Assembly: GCA_037043455.1 (NCBI GenBank)
Contig: JAWPHD010001418.1
Coordinates: forward strand, 1 to 64,000
Source: Cyrtodaria siliqua
Taxonomy: Eukaryota; Mollusca; Bivalvia; Adapedonta; Hiatellidae
Length of the DNA stretch: 64,000 nucleotides
Direction of reading: 5' to 3'
Shown here in pieces: positions 55,601 to 61,601 of the stretch (within the stretch, counting starts at the first letter, position 1; each line of letters opens with the position of its first letter). The position numbers were made by a program, and so were the translations under genes. The notes under the pieces were generated by a model. The model was not told the origin of the DNA, did not search any database, and was given only the letters and a program-made list of their open reading frames with translations.

Positions 55601-55620
55601 GAAACACAAGACAGACCCAT
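19567..55620 (-). CDS. NRF-6-like multi-pass acyltransferase, 16 exons, 770 aa
   Basis: Join on the minus strand: 55,620-55,257; 49,247-49,081; 48,138-48,060; 46,635-46,533; 44,987-44,882; 40,711-40,522; 39,343-39,176; 38,050-37,954; 36,008-35,910; 33,449-33,284; 32,957-32,878; 31,389-31,276; 30,710-30,587; 28,221-28,032; 20,453-20,311; 19,689-19,567. All 15 junction phases agree and no internal stop occurs. The order is signal peptide, NRF domain (NVFWLGSYDEC, CFPDSCS), first membrane span, a hydrophilic loop, then an acyltransferase-3 domain with VNGIRFISMTWVILGHTYAF, SGLLVAFLSLKEMKK, RLTPPYMLWLM and LSRLTYCAYLVHP. Family members in Caenorhabditis act in lipid or drug transport in gut and hypodermis; substrates are not settled. 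The length is normal for the family. The introns are full of repeats, several carrying splice-site copies. The start at 55,620 has A at -3 and G at +4 and precedes a signal peptide. Confidence 0.92.
20311..20453 (-). CDS. NRF-6-like gene exon 15
   Basis: Residues 683-730: LSWRAIIPLSRLTYCAYLVH, the family's C-terminal signature. The acceptor is ttgttatttcag and the donor ATG|GTAAGT. The preceding 7.6 kb intron holds two LINEs. Confidence 0.93.
20702..20737. repeat. Short tandem repeat, 9 bp unit x4
   Basis: ggttactat is repeated four times without change within intron 14. Confidence 0.85.
20950..21125. repeat. Inverted repeat flanking a LINE, left copy
   Basis: Matches 24,362-24,515 in inverse orientation: cggacgctgtggtttctata here, tatagaaaccacagcgtccg there. 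The outer end ctgaccgttccaagtcggta resembles a repeat family seen at 28,375, 39,470 and 58,560. Confidence 0.75.
21238..23515 (+). pseudogene. Non-LTR retrotransposon (LINE) reverse transcriptase, decayed
   Basis: Translated pieces give a linker (RRLYWYKLQSDVLNEVK-like, about 21,310-21,370), then a reverse transcriptase: GYIPTLLGQSIINPIPKSS, YRGITQDCSMYKLYSSIINN, FIDFRKAYD-like near 22,050, LRQGCALSPLSFNLFINDL near 22,220-22,275, and the active-site box LLYADDIVWC near 22,335-22,365. The C-terminal FSKFRYGVAPLRLETGRYEN is near 23,400-23,460. Stops and shifts between pieces show it is dead. A 207 bp internal tandem duplication and a poly-G run interrupt the C-terminal part. It lies in intron 14 of the NRF-6-like gene, antisense to it. 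Confidence 0.8.
22863..23276. repeat. 207 bp tandem duplication within the LINE
   Basis: The block starting ataagcgtatttttatttgg at about 22,867 and ending gaaacttagaataaatcg is repeated from about 23,072 with essentially no change, indicating a recent event. A G run follows at about 23,296-23,314. Confidence 0.9.
24362..24515. repeat. Inverted repeat, right copy
   Basis: Inverse partner of 20,950-21,125. The pair brackets the plus-strand LINE and suggests a larger fold-back or two opposite insertions of one repeat. Confidence 0.75.
25548..25860 (+). mobile_element. Full-length tRNA-derived SINE
   Basis: A box-like gtcggtagctcggcgg at about 25,549 and B box gggttcaatcc at about 25,585 are followed by a conserved body (cttgggcaagacactttccc, gttcccggattcctatgtat) and a (ATTCA)n tail near 25,845. 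It is inserted in the minus-strand LINE between endonuclease and reverse transcriptase. Related copies lie at 27,440-27,712 and 49,325-49,620 (minus) and 48,750-48,885 and 52,600-53,015 (plus). Confidence 0.8.
27440..27712 (-). mobile_element. SINE copy, 5' truncated
   Basis: Inverse match to the SINE body at 25,610-25,840. The tRNA-like head is missing. It lies just upstream of the minus-strand LINE start. Confidence 0.75.
28032..28221 (-). CDS. NRF-6-like gene exon 14
   Basis: Residues 620-682 plus one base: a span around MTATVVAILVLYGLY, then ALYNATARTAWGMCIAWVIF. The acceptor is acctattcag and the donor G|GTGAGT. Confidence 0.92.
28561..30098. repeat. ~43 bp minisatellite with GTCACGTGAC palindromes (intron 13)
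   Basis: About 35 diverged units of the form gtcacgtgaccgtgcaatag followed by tcgatctgtgtcagtgacgc. Some units lack the palindrome and are ~30 bp. About 20 units keep CACGTG, most as the full palindrome. No similarity to exons 13 or 14 was seen. The array fills two thirds of intron 13. Confidence 0.9.
30110..30328. mobile_element. Tandem-repeat core flanked by perfect 12 bp inverted ends
   Basis: gattagaactat at 30,110-30,121 and its inverse atagttctaatc at 30,317-30,328 bound four units of 47-48 bp (cctcgggagtgactactgac, then gggtactattgcacgaggcg). This is the layout of bivalve elements with tandem-repeat cores, sometimes linked to Helentron-type elements. The unit shares ctattgcacg, in inverse, with the satellite next to it. 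Confidence 0.65.
30587..30710 (-). CDS. NRF-6-like gene exon 13
   Basis: Residues 578-619: FYMKPWCRIGPYVVGFLTGY, a highly conserved acyltransferase-3 segment. The acceptor is gtcaatttcag and the donor AAG|GTTAGT. Confidence 0.92.
30810..31106 (+). mobile_element. LINE 3' end fragment (RNase H-type family)
   Basis: Encodes only the last codons (DFSLVLD, then KEI) and the 3' untranslated region (tgacgggcattcgttgattt, gcgcacaatatgacctattc), ending in (ATTC)n. It belongs to the same family as the copy at 50,505-51,951 and lies in intron 12. Confidence 0.8.
31276..31389 (-). CDS. NRF-6-like gene exon 12
   Basis: Residues 540-577 plus two bases: a membrane span (LWGIVSCLVFILANFIAA), then NHYELSANS. 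The acceptor is ttttttcaccag and the donor CA|GTAAGT. Confidence 0.88.
31427..31905 (+). mobile_element. LINE 3' fragment with target-site duplication
   Basis: Starts at the RCRIGHTRYTHSYLLQGEQ segment and runs through the stop and 3' untranslated region to (ATTC)n. aatacgagttattcagtctc occurs at both sides (about 31,407 and 31,919), a target-site duplication of ~20 bp. It lies in intron 11, 17 bp from exon 12. Confidence 0.85.
32380..32877. repeat. ~32 bp minisatellite starting at the exon 11 donor
   Basis: About 15 units of ctgttcctatttcaccagtg plus ctatgctactta, with occasional short units. On the gene strand each unit reads ca|gtaagtagcatagc, so each repeats the 5' splice donor of exon 11. 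The array touches the exon at 32,877/32,878. Open frames across it (up to 211 codons) are artefacts of the repeat. Confidence 0.92.
32878..32957 (-). CDS. NRF-6-like gene exon 11
   Basis: Residues 514-539 plus two bases: CMGWSWYLANDMQFYVISP and a hydrophobic end. The donor TA|GTAAGT is the first unit of a ~32 bp satellite that repeats GTAAGTAGC. Skipping the true donor would read TAG at once. Confidence 0.9.
33284..33449 (-). CDS. NRF-6-like gene exon 10 (GC donor)
   Basis: Residues 458-513: RLTPPYMLWLMVYVTTMKYW, then DTWWKNLLYINNVY. The donor is CAG|GCAAGT, a non-canonical but well-known GC-AG type. No GT donor nearby keeps frame. Confidence 0.88.
33544..33969. mobile_element. MITE-like element with ~26 bp inverted ends
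   Basis: gggaatttccgctatatatt at about 33,545 is inverted as aatatatagcggaaattccc at about 33,948-33,967. The interior has no coding sequence. Just beyond, 33,970-34,012 on the minus strand reads gtggccgaatggttaacg, a tRNA-Ser/Leu-like A-box fragment of a SINE. Confidence 0.6.
34053..35020. repeat. 48 bp minisatellite derived from the end of exon 9
   Basis: About 20 units. On the gene strand a unit reads ggggcatgtactacgtccat, then ggctattggag|gtacatgtaagtg. This matches the last ~32 nt of exon 9 and its donor with a 6 nt insertion. The units even keep the peptide frame (WGMYYVHGYWR against WGMYYFHRYWR in the exon). The array lies 0.9 kb into intron 9. The long open frame at 34,106-35,071 is a by-product. 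Confidence 0.9.
35910..36008 (-). CDS. NRF-6-like gene exon 9
   Basis: Residues 425-457 plus two bases: SGLLVAFLSLKEMKKRGG followed by WGMYYFHRYWR. The acceptor is gatattttcag and the donor AG|GTAAGT. The last ~32 nt and donor are the source of the 48 bp satellite at 34,053-35,020. Confidence 0.92.
36812..36975. repeat. ~38 bp tandem repeat, four units, in intron 8
   Basis: Units of aatagtacactaaatattac plus actcataacgtatataaac. One more partial unit lies beyond the adjacent fold-back element at 37,440-37,475, so that element inserted into the array. Confidence 0.85.
36971..37432. mobile_element. Fold-back element with ~175 bp inverted arms
   Basis: Arms at about 36,975-37,168 and 37,228-37,425 are inverse copies with a ~60 bp loop (outer part gaacgactttaaaa, inner part cccaaaagcaaaagtcacaa). 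There is no coding sequence. It is inserted inside the 38 bp tandem array. Confidence 0.85.
37954..38050 (-). CDS. NRF-6-like gene exon 8
   Basis: Residues 393-424 plus two bases, with FTFQAINNATVSVDTFFVL, the conserved NATVSVDTFF stretch. The acceptor is ttttaccacag and the donor AG|GTAAAA. Confidence 0.9.
38205..38745. mobile_element. Fold-back element in intron 7
   Basis: The left end ttgtttagggcgcttgtttc is inverted at the right end (gaaacaagcgccccaaacaa). Weaker inverted similarity continues inwards for ~160 bp (tcggttgagaaataaa against tttatttctcaaccga). It ends 155 bp from exon 8. Confidence 0.8.
39176..39343 (-). CDS. NRF-6-like gene exon 7 (acyltransferase core)
   Basis: Residues 337-392. 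Contains VNGIRFISMTWVILGHTYAF, the conserved Arg and His of acyltransferase-3 proteins. The acceptor is gtgttctag and the donor G|GTAATA. Confidence 0.92.
39455..39640. repeat. Interspersed repeat, ccactgaccgttccaaggcgg family
   Basis: Shares gccactgaccgttccaaggc and tggttgactgtcctcctt with 58,550-58,720 and, more distantly, 20,960 and 24,500. It lies in the intron between exons 6 and 7. No coding sequence is recognised. Confidence 0.6.
40080..40345 (-). mobile_element. Two partial SINE copies in tandem
   Basis: tagaaccaatactgtataca and gtagaaccagtactgaacac each precede a cgccatccgtaa block, matching the SINE body at 890-1,040 in inverse. Both copies lack the tRNA-like head. Confidence 0.6.
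40522..40711 (-). CDS. NRF-6-like gene exon 6 (hydrophilic loop)
   Basis: Residues 274-336, beginning PNDSKYGSLPPPLVGNGHVS and ending in a charged loop. The acceptor is cgattgtag and the donor G|GTATGT. Its first ~57 nt are the source of the large satellite that fills the upstream intron. Confidence 0.88.
40712..43990. repeat. 65-77 bp satellite made from the intron 5/exon 6 acceptor
   Basis: About 44 units directly abut exon 6. On the gene strand a unit reads ctattgtag|CCCAACGATGCC and continues AAGTACGATAGTTTACC. About 57 nt match the start of exon 6 and ~19 nt the end of the intron. Units with five G's stay open (PNDAKYSSLPPHLVGNGNV, then stop); others hit TAG after 12 codons. Two length classes exist, with and without acacattacc. 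One unit near 41,403 contains a LINE tail. Confidence 0.93.
41403..41477 (-). mobile_element. LINE 3' tail inserted in the satellite
   Basis: gaatgaatgaataaaggaat and acgtcgacacataaataggt match the 3' end of the RNase H-type LINE in inverse. It interrupts a single satellite unit, so it arrived after amplification or was never copied. Confidence 0.8.
44235..44866. mobile_element. Fold-back element beside the exon 5 donor
   Basis: Arms at about 44,235-44,478 and 44,610-44,866 are inverse copies (outer agctgtgagaatcatagctc against gagctgtgattctcgaagct; inner tgcatacaactcacc against ggtgagttgtatgta). The right end is 15 bp from exon 5, so intron 5 is almost wholly repeat. Confidence 0.85.
44882..44987 (-). 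CDS. NRF-6-like gene exon 5 (first membrane span)
   Basis: Residues 238-273. The span VVCSMFLAIMALATAYDIAI is followed by a short charged segment. The acceptor cttgtaacag is the last unit of a 38 bp minisatellite. The donor is GCC|GTAAGT. Confidence 0.88.
44988..45968. repeat. 38 bp minisatellite carrying the exon 5 acceptor
   Basis: About 26 units of gccctgttacaagtaattat plus tcagtgtgtattgacgct. On the gene strand each unit ends acttgtaacag|g, the same acceptor used by exon 5, which the array touches. Use of an upstream unit would meet TAA within one repeat. Confidence 0.93.
46533..46635 (-). CDS. NRF-6-like gene exon 4
   Basis: Residues 204-237, ending ITCQKRHLEYDDKSIAVM, the boundary into the first membrane span. 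The donor AT|GTAGGC was chosen over GCA|GTAATG five bases earlier because only it keeps frame with exon 5. Confidence 0.82.
46905..47115 (-). mobile_element. SINE copy with B box
   Basis: On the minus strand, gcgggttcgaatcccac (B box, about 47,035-47,055) is followed by agctcgacttgtaagtgag, as in the copy at 780-1,078. Confidence 0.65.
47370..47700 (+). pseudogene. LINE reverse transcriptase fragment
   Basis: VPQGTQLGPLLILVFTNDM, then WAYDC at the place of the catalytic YADD-type box, then, after a shift, FNPDKCEHIRITNKRK. This is the palm of a Jockey- or CR1-like reverse transcriptase. The YADD Ala-Asp is altered and both ends are missing. It lies in intron 3. Confidence 0.7.
48060..48138 (-). 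CDS. NRF-6-like gene exon 3
   Basis: Residues 178-203 plus one base, including YMGMCFPDSCSQNDARGLAK, the conserved Cys-containing end of the NRF domain. The acceptor is tttatttgcag and the donor GTAAGT. Confidence 0.92.
48205..48535 (-). mobile_element. Decayed internal fragment of the RNase H-type LINE
   Basis: Matches 50,935-51,310 in the same orientation (ctaacttcctctcgacgaat, tcatcacttggaagccagca) with many differences. Both ends are missing. It lies in intron 2, close to exon 3. Confidence 0.75.
48750..48885 (+). mobile_element. SINE body fragment
   Basis: cgggatgtcccgtgtatcg and gggcgtctctaaataacc match the body of the SINE at 25,548. Head and tail are missing. Confidence 0.55.
48860..49110. 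repeat. Two-copy duplication including the exon 2 donor
   Basis: A ~121 bp unit covers the last ~38 nt of exon 2, its GTAAGT donor and ~80 bp of intron. The intronic copy reads ggacagtactgcatagtatc and ends aggtcct|gtaagt, against aggttct|gtaagt in the exon. Confidence 0.88.
49081..49247 (-). CDS. NRF-6-like gene exon 2
   Basis: Residues 122-177, with the family signature NVFWLGSYDECLAV and GQYCIASYTGS. The acceptor is tttttctag and the donor TCT|GTAAGT. The 3' end of this exon with its donor is duplicated in the following intron (48,860-48,984). Confidence 0.92.
49325..49620 (-). mobile_element. SINE copy in intron 1
   Basis: Inverse match to the SINE at 25,548 (tacgtccccaaccaaaggac, aagaacacactgacgaaact), ending near a tRNA-like head at about 49,590-49,615. 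Confidence 0.65.
49830..50080 (-). mobile_element. SINE copy with B box, in intron 1
   Basis: On the minus strand, aggttcgaatccgac (about 50,036-50,050) is followed by agctcgacttgtaagtgag. The 3' end near 49,845 reads tgttgaaaatgacgtaat, as in the copy at 780. Confidence 0.65.
50160..50497 (+). pseudogene. LINE reverse transcriptase fragment (RNase H-type family)
   Basis: Frames combine to NSIVKCITPGVDCSLCVDDF, the catalytic xxDD box, then ESGFTFSKSKTNCMQFCQLR and LLTLDGSLIPV. It is plus strand and is followed at once by the tail of an opposite-strand copy. Confidence 0.75.
50505..51951 (-). mobile_element. RNase H-bearing LINE, 5' truncated copy
   Basis: A 406-codon frame (51,951-50,731) covers the end of the reverse transcriptase region (RLALGAFRTSPAESLYVEAN) and a complete RNase H: IYTDGSKDGD (Asp), FSAELKAIELAL (Glu), IFSDSLSSLQAL (Asp), SHVGLRGNDRADSAAK (Asp). 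A C-terminal segment with CRIGHTRYTHSYLL, PCFAPLTVKHILLEC (Cys/His) ends the protein. The 3' untranslated region with cggcacgtcgacacataaat and (TGAA)n lies at 50,510-50,730. It is uninterrupted, hence young. RNase H domains are typical of I-clade and related LINEs. It lies in intron 1, sense to the host gene. Confidence 0.88.
51952..52132 (+). mobile_element. LINE 3' untranslated tail, opposite orientation
   Basis: tcctttatttgtaaatagtt through gtgtcgacgtgccgtaaaac to (ATTC)n, the same family as the adjacent minus-strand copy but plus strand. The two form a head-to-head pair. Confidence 0.8.
52600..53015 (+). mobile_element. SINE fragment with internal ~90 bp triplication
   Basis: The body (gtcctccgagcacgttaacg) and the end (aaatgagccgttaaacaaaa) match the SINE at 25,548. 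Between them, the block ggcaggttcccggagtccta to ctttataacatatagggaat is present about three times. Confidence 0.7.
53016..54559. other. Intron 1 sequence, nothing recognised
   Basis: AT-rich. A 75-codon frame at 53,308-53,535 shows no known domain. No repeat structure was noticed by eye. Confidence 0.4.
54560..54900. repeat. Diverged ~205 bp direct duplication
   Basis: aacacctctcacgtctcc to aacacagaatgggcttgatg at 54,591-54,670 recurs at 54,806-54,880 with differences. An (AT)n run follows at 54,900-54,922. Confidence 0.7.
55257..55620 (-). CDS. NRF-6-like gene exon 1 (start, signal peptide)
   Basis: Encodes residues 1-121 plus one base. A hydrophobic run (AIIILVVLSITCMHAVG) forms a signal peptide of about 28 residues. 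The rest is the N-terminal part of the NRF domain, with the NTCLNHTELFLEAL segment. The donor is A|GTAAGT. The frame stays open a further 28 codons past the donor, which is intron read-through. Confidence 0.9.
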
Positions 55621-55947
55621 TCTTATGTTTTTATTCTACTTCAATTTAAAGTTGTGTTTGTTATATTCATTGAATGCCCAGAAAGGTTAATTTTTAATAT
55701 TTAAACTATAGCTATTAGTTGTGTGACTGAATATTGACAGCCACGAGTCGTGTCCGTGTATGTAATCCTAAGGGTAAATCCCTCCACTCGTGAAAATGCG
55801 TGTTAACTAGACAGCGAGAAGTTTGTGTCATCGATTATATACCAATTAACATTGTCACGTTATCATTAATCAGAATCAGTGTCCATGTGGGTCATCACAC
55901 AAGTTCGTAGTGACTGTTTATAAGAGAAAAACATGTCTGTAGCATGT

Positions 55948-56130
55948 CGAATGAATGAATTTCAATGTGTTTTACGGCACGTCGACATAAATTGGTCACA
56001 ATGTGCGCAAAAAACTAATGAAAATGAACAATTAAATGAACAATCATTAAAAAATACGATACAAATGTAAAGTTAAAATATCTACAAATAAGGGACGATA
56101 AGGTAAAATATTAACTATATGTATATGTAG
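55948..56130 (-). mobile_element. LINE 3' end fragment
   Basis: tgttttacggcacgtcgaca and tgcgcaaaaaactaatg match the 3' end of the RNase H-type LINE. It lies 330 bp upstream of the NRF-6-like start codon. Confidence 0.75.
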
Positions 56131-56679
56131 ATCAATACAGTTCAAATTTAAATTAATTTATGTTGAATATGTTTTGTCAGATAGTATAAGTTAATTTAGA
56201 ACTCCGATTATGGCAGCTATTTGAGGTCCAATGTAAAATTGCATTATTAAAACAACGACACCTAGCTACTCGTGTAGTACATGTTCAGGGTCAAATTTCC
56301 ATTTCTGTCATATAGAATTGTATCATATTCTGATGTGTCGTCTTCTTTCAATCTATCCAAGAACCCGTTGTATACATGTGTCCGCTAATTAAGAGCAAAA
56401 ACTTCTGAATTTACCCTCATACAGATACTGTATCTTTTATCGGTACATACTAAATGTATCTCAATGACTAATCAGTTCGATGAAGTTAGTATTTAGCTCA
56501 ATGACACATATTTAGTACATACTTACCTGTACATTAGTTTTTTTTTATTTATTTAAATAATATCTAAATTTATAATGTGAATGTGAAGTTGTGGGGGTGG
56601 GGTGGGTGTGGGTTGGGGATGTAGAAATCACGTTGCCCGTCGCGCAACACATTTGCATTACTGTCAATCCTCAGTTTTG

Positions 56680-58160
56680 AATGGGCTGTTCCCAAACTTC
56701 ATATACACATAACAACAGATGACCATATGTCCCTCTACATCATCAAGTGCTAATCAACTAATTTATTACAGAATTATGTCCCTTTGTTTGCCTTATAATG
56801 TTTATTTTAAAAGAAATTTATTTGTCCTGTTACACATTTTTTTCTCACATTTTTGAATTGATTGTTCCCAAACGTCATATACGCACAACAACTGATAACC
56901 TTATGTTCCTATACATCACCCATCGTTGATTGCCTAATTTATTACAGAATGAATGAATGGTGTTTTACGGCACGTCGACACATAAATAGGTCATACTTTG
57001 CGCAAAAACTGATGAAAAATGGACCAAATAACTGTTTCATACTATTTGCTTGGTAGTGTCTGTGTCGCATAGAATCTAAATCCACACAATCTAACAATAT
57101 ATGTTTGACCGTTAACGGCGCGAAACAGGGTATACATTCCGGCAATTGCTCACATTGTTTATTTATTTAAATATGAATGAGTATTACGTGTATGGTTATT
57201 CTGCACCGGGCTAAAAAAATAACTTCTTCTCGATGAATAGCCCTACTAGAAGGAAGCCACTCGCCGAGTAACGGTTTAATCGAATGCAATTAATTTTTTG
57301 TTCACAAACAAATCCCAAAAGGCCTGCCAAGGGTTCCGAATATATGTGTTAATATAACATTTAAAAAGGCAGCATTATCAGCTCTATTATTTCCACGCAG
57401 TCCTACATGGCTTGGATGCCAGCAGAAAATAATAACATTATCAGTTAAAAGAGAATTGTATTTCTCTAAAAGTTGAAGCACAACTGGCTTATCATGTTTC
57501 ATATTACCCAGGGCCTGAAGAGATGAAAGGGAATCGGAACAGATTACGAAATGGTCATTATCAGATGCCTGAATACAAGTTAAGTTCAATTGCCTTAAAA
57601 TCCAGCTGAACATATAGAGGCCTTGGCGTTTTTTACAGAATTATGGCCATTTGTTTGACTTTGAATTTTTCACTCTAATATTGAATACTGACATGCAACA
57701 CATTTTTTCTCAAACAATTTCGAATTGATTGTTCCCAAACTCCATGTACACGTTGCGTTTGGGAGCAGTTTGGCAACAGTTTGGGAGCTGATGACCTTAT
57801 ATCCCTTTACATCACACATTGTTGACTGCCTAAATTTTATTAAAGAATTATAGCCCTTTGTTTGACTAAGAATTCTCTATTCTAATATTGTATAATGTTC
57901 TGCAACATTTTTTTCTCAAACAGTTTCGAATGAATTGTTCCCAGACTTCATATTATATGCATAACAACTGATGACAGTATGTCCCTCTACATCATACATG
58001 GTTGATGCCAAATTTATCATAGAATTATGGCTCTTCGTTTGACTTAGACTTTTCCACTCTATAATGAACTTCGTGTGACTTCAGAGTTTTCATGGATTGT
58101 TATGATATGTTGTGTCTCTGCAGCAACGGGTTTTCGATTCGATTCTGTAATTGGTTTTAG
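56680..58160. repeat. Diverged ~110-190 bp tandem units
   Basis: Five or so units share attgttcccaaacttcatat, gatgaccttatgtccctcta and aattatggccctttgtttga. A LINE fragment (56,944-57,630) splits the second unit. No gene is seen. Confidence 0.65.
56944..57630 (-). mobile_element. LINE 3' fragment with internal deletions
   Basis: Two frames (57,613-57,302 and 57,145-56,942) match the RNase H and C-terminal parts of the copy at 50,505: FVICSDSLSSLQALGN, WHPSHVGLRGNNRADN, then PCFAPLTVKHILLDCVD. Segments between them are lost and the stop region is disrupted. (TGAA)n marks the 3' end. Confidence 0.8.
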
Positions 58161-58379
58161 AGAATTATGGACCTTTGTTTTACTTACACTTTTTTCACAA
58201 CAAAAAAATCATGCAGTACTTACCGTATGTATAGAGTGTATCAGTGTTTAACCTAAATTGTCTTGATAGTTTATTTGATGTTAAACAATAAAGAATTACT
58301 TTTGCCATATCTGCCATGCGTCCTTTACGCGTTTTTTTTTTGAGACAGCTTTTCGAACAATTAAATGTAGCAAAGGGAT

Positions 58380-58870
58380 GTAAAAAGTCAAATCAATTCT
58401 CTGAAAATACAAGACCAATACATATATACAAATCGGACAGGAAAAGCAGCATTCAAGGACCGTCACGACAGTCAACCACAAACACACAAAGAACACATTT
58501 AAAGACGAATAAAAGGCCAAATAAGACATCACAAACACAAAAGGCCTACTTTACCACTGACCGTTCAAGGCGGTAGCCCTATTGTCGACCCTTTTGTGTT
58601 TGTGATGTCGTTTGCATTTATTATTGCTTTTGCCTTCTTGTTTGTCTCTGTGTTTTGTGGTTGACTGTCCTCCTTGGATGCTATTTTCCCTGTCCGATCT
58701 TTTTATATTTCTTGTTGACAATAGGGCTACCGCCTTGGAACGGTCAGTGGCAAAAAAAGATCGCTGAGGGTTTAAACCAGGTTCTAGGGTGCACCAAACC
58801 TCACACTTACTCAACCTCAACCCAATAAAACGGGACAGTGTAAATAAAGAAATCACCGGCATGAATTATT
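58380..58870. repeat. Palindromic interspersed repeat
   Basis: ctgaccgttcaaggcggtag at 58,557 pairs with ctaccgccttggaacggtca at 58,727, and tggttgactgtcctccttgg at 58,659 pairs with the inverse near 58,455-58,480. It is related to 39,455-39,640, 28,370-28,440 and 30,370-30,440. No coding sequence is recognised. Confidence 0.65.
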
Positions 58871-59530
58871 CTCTAACCAACAAGGCAGCATTAATAGGCA
58901 ATATAAGTAAAACACAAAAATGTTAGTGTATATATAAATACAAAAAACAATAGCCTAGAAAGCCACAAAACCGATTTTGGATACGGGCCTCTTTTTGTTG
59001 GGTAGGATTTAATCATCACGCTCTTAGAATTGTGCCGTTATTAGCATGCTTTTGCAAGGGCCAATATTTAATTACGGGTGGGGTGGGGATGGGGAGGGGA
59101 TGGAGGGATTTAAATAGAGACACGTTTAGGTATTTATGGTGTAAATAGCATAATCGCTAATCATCAATTAAACCAAAAAAATTTGCTGCCAAGTTTAGGT
59201 GTAAAATTCATCAATTTGTTTGAGTTTAAGAATCAAACTGAAACCTGAGTTTTAAACTCAAATTAAAAAACCCCAACTTAATTCATCAAACATCTGAGTC
59301 TGATTTGAAGAATTAAAATGTTCAGCAGTTGCTAAATAGGCGTGTGCCAAAGCCAAGGGTTTTCCTGGACAGGTTTTCACCTCTGGAATACTTAAATAAA
59401 ATAGAGTTATGGCCATTGATTTAGTTAAAAATGCTATAATTTGCCACATTAAGATGATAGATGATAGAGCCTTTATTTTTTCATCCGATCTTTACCAACA
59501 TTTCCAAGTTTGTTAATATGAATGAAAGCT
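58871..59530. other. Non-coding flank of the GC-rich island
   Basis: AT-rich. A piece near 59,395-59,520 (agagttatggcc, gatctttaccaac, aatgaaagcttgga) matches the tandem units of 14,140-15,730, so the island was probably inserted in such a repeat. Confidence 0.45.
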
Positions 59531-61280
59531 TGGAAGGCAGGCAGGCATCTACTGCTCGCTCCGGTCGGCTTTCTTTATAGTGGCGAGATCTGCAGTCTTG
59601 CGTCACGATTGTGTAGCACTTGTCCACTATGTTTTCCGCCGTGAAGCCGGGAAACTCAGCCAAATGCTTGCGATTGGTCCCCGATACCGTGGCGTCGCGG
59701 AGGTAGTAGTTGAATAGCGCCCGGCAGCGCCCTTCCACCCCTGGCGGATACGAGCCCCGTGTTGCACTTCTGTTCGGCGTCGGTTCTGTTGTCGGGATGG
59801 CAGTGTGATGAGTTTGCGGCGTGGTGCTGGTTCCCGGTGCTTCTGTCTCGGCCACAGTCTCTCGGTCTTGGTAAACGCCAAAGTGCCAGCAGCTGGATGG
59901 CGAGCCGTAAGAGTGCGTTGTCGTCCCCGTGGCCAGCGACGACGTCGCCTTGGCAGCAGAGCTCTGCGGTGAGGGCGATGTCGTAGAGGGCCGACGTTCG
60001 CTCGGAAAGGTCTTCGAATATGCGCCGGTACGTAGTGGATCCGTTTAATTCACCGAGCGACCCGGCCGGGGACGCGGCTATGGACGTACTGGCTCGATAG
60101 AAGCTCACCTGCATGCTAGGACAGTGTCTCAACTGCTCTCCCAGTGCCGGCAGCAATCTTGGGTCGACGTTGGAAGACAGGATGGCGAAATTGGACCGTG
60201 TTCGGCCTCCGCGCCTGAACGTGCCCACGCGTCACGGATCTTGTGCACATGGCGCTGTCACTGGCGAATGGCTTGTCGTAGGAGTCGCGAAACAGGAGGT
60301 CGTCGCTGGTGCATCCTCGAGCCTTCATGGCCTTGGCCAGCTTACGCAGCAGCAGTGCGTAGTGGGCTGCTTCCATTCATAGAGGTCGTCTTGTGCTTTC
60401 TGGCGATGATCGTGAAGTATTCACGGCGGCCCGTGGAGGTGTGGCCTGTTCCACGGCGCTGATGGGCAAACGAAGTAGCTCAGACACCGCGAACCCGTAG
60501 ACAGTCCTGCCAGGACGAGGCCAACGTCCCTCAGGTCTCTGAGGTAGTGCCGCCCGTCGTCTATGGCGCCGTCATTGGCAACGTTCAGTCCCGTCTATGC
60601 GCATCCAGCTGAGATATTCGTAGCCGGCGGTCAGGCGGCGCTGCTTGTCTTGGCGCCGCCGACCGGCCACTACTTCGGGCAGTTCTGCCAAGAACTGCTC
60701 CCTCCAGAGTACTCATACGTCGTGCTGCGCAGCCCAGTTGAAAAACAGCGATATCAAGTTGAGGTACACTTGCTGCGTCGACGGCCTGTAGTTGGATTCG
60801 ATGGGACAACACCCAGCGCTGTAAGCCATCCAGCGTGAAGGCTTCGAGCAGGTTCTGGCAGCCCGTGAATGCCATGAATCGGCCAACTCTACGGGCGTCT
60901 TCTCGTGCATCTGGTTGCGTTTTGAAGCCTCCGAGTACTGTCGTCAGCCAGTCAGGTATGGCTCTGTCATTCCCCGCGCTGATTCGCTGGCGGCGGTTAT
61001 TCGGGCGAGCTTCCCTCTTCTTCCTCCGTGGCGGTGGTAGGTGCGTAGCGGCGTTTCATTGCCGTCAGAGAATGCATCCTCTCCGATCCGGCTTGCACCG
61101 AGTAAGCTCGACGTAAATGCTTACTCAGCTCGGACACCACGGCACCGCAATATGGGTGTGGACAGTGGTACATCCGACGGCGGCCTCGAGTGGTGCGCTG
61201 CTGGCACACTCTCCTCGAATCCTGCTGATTTCGGCTCGGAGACCACTTGTGACGACGGTGTCTCATGTGTTGAGCTTTTT
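59531..61280 (-). pseudogene. GC-rich C2H2 finger plus tyrosine recombinase, broken
   Basis: Read from 61,280 down. A zinc finger comes first (YHCPHPYCGAVVSELSKHL, with a Tyr where the last His is expected). It is followed by GFKTQPDAREDARRVGRF; a SAM-like core-binding piece STQQVYLNLISLFFNWAA; DLRDVGLVLAGLSTGFAVSE, which aligns with the TGLRxSEL box but has Ala at the catalytic Arg; and PRLLPALGEQLRHCPSMQVS then FYRAS, which aligns with the HxLRHS...Y end and keeps the likely nucleophile Tyr. A Pro/Thr-rich linker and an unknown C-terminal segment (RALFNYYLRDATVSGTNRKH) follow. At least four frameshifts or stops separate the pieces. Base composition is far more GC-rich than the flanks, so this is probably an imported mobile element (Crypton-like or other YR element). 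Confidence 0.68.
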
Positions 61281-61601
61281 GTCTAAAATTGGTATAATAG
61301 TTTTTAGCAATTAGATGTCAACATTGAACTTGTGTGTAGCAAAATATGTGCAAGGTCACTGTTTTCTAGTTTATGAACTTGAAGATTTCGACCAATTTGG
61401 TAAAGATCTGCTGATAATCTACCTATATATAAACCTAAAGATAAACTTTTGCTATGTCAGCTAGTAGCATGTCAGGTCGTAGCTGGCTGTAGTAAGCGGC
61501 AGTCTTCACAGTGTCAAGTGTTGTGTATTTAGTTAAGGAAGTTTATTGTCACTTAGTTTCATAACGGACATCACCCCAGTAGTGACAATAATACACAGAA
61601 C
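61281..61601. other. Non-coding stretch, nothing recognised
   Basis: AT-rich sequence between the GC-rich island and a LINE tail, with no supported feature. Confidence 0.4.
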
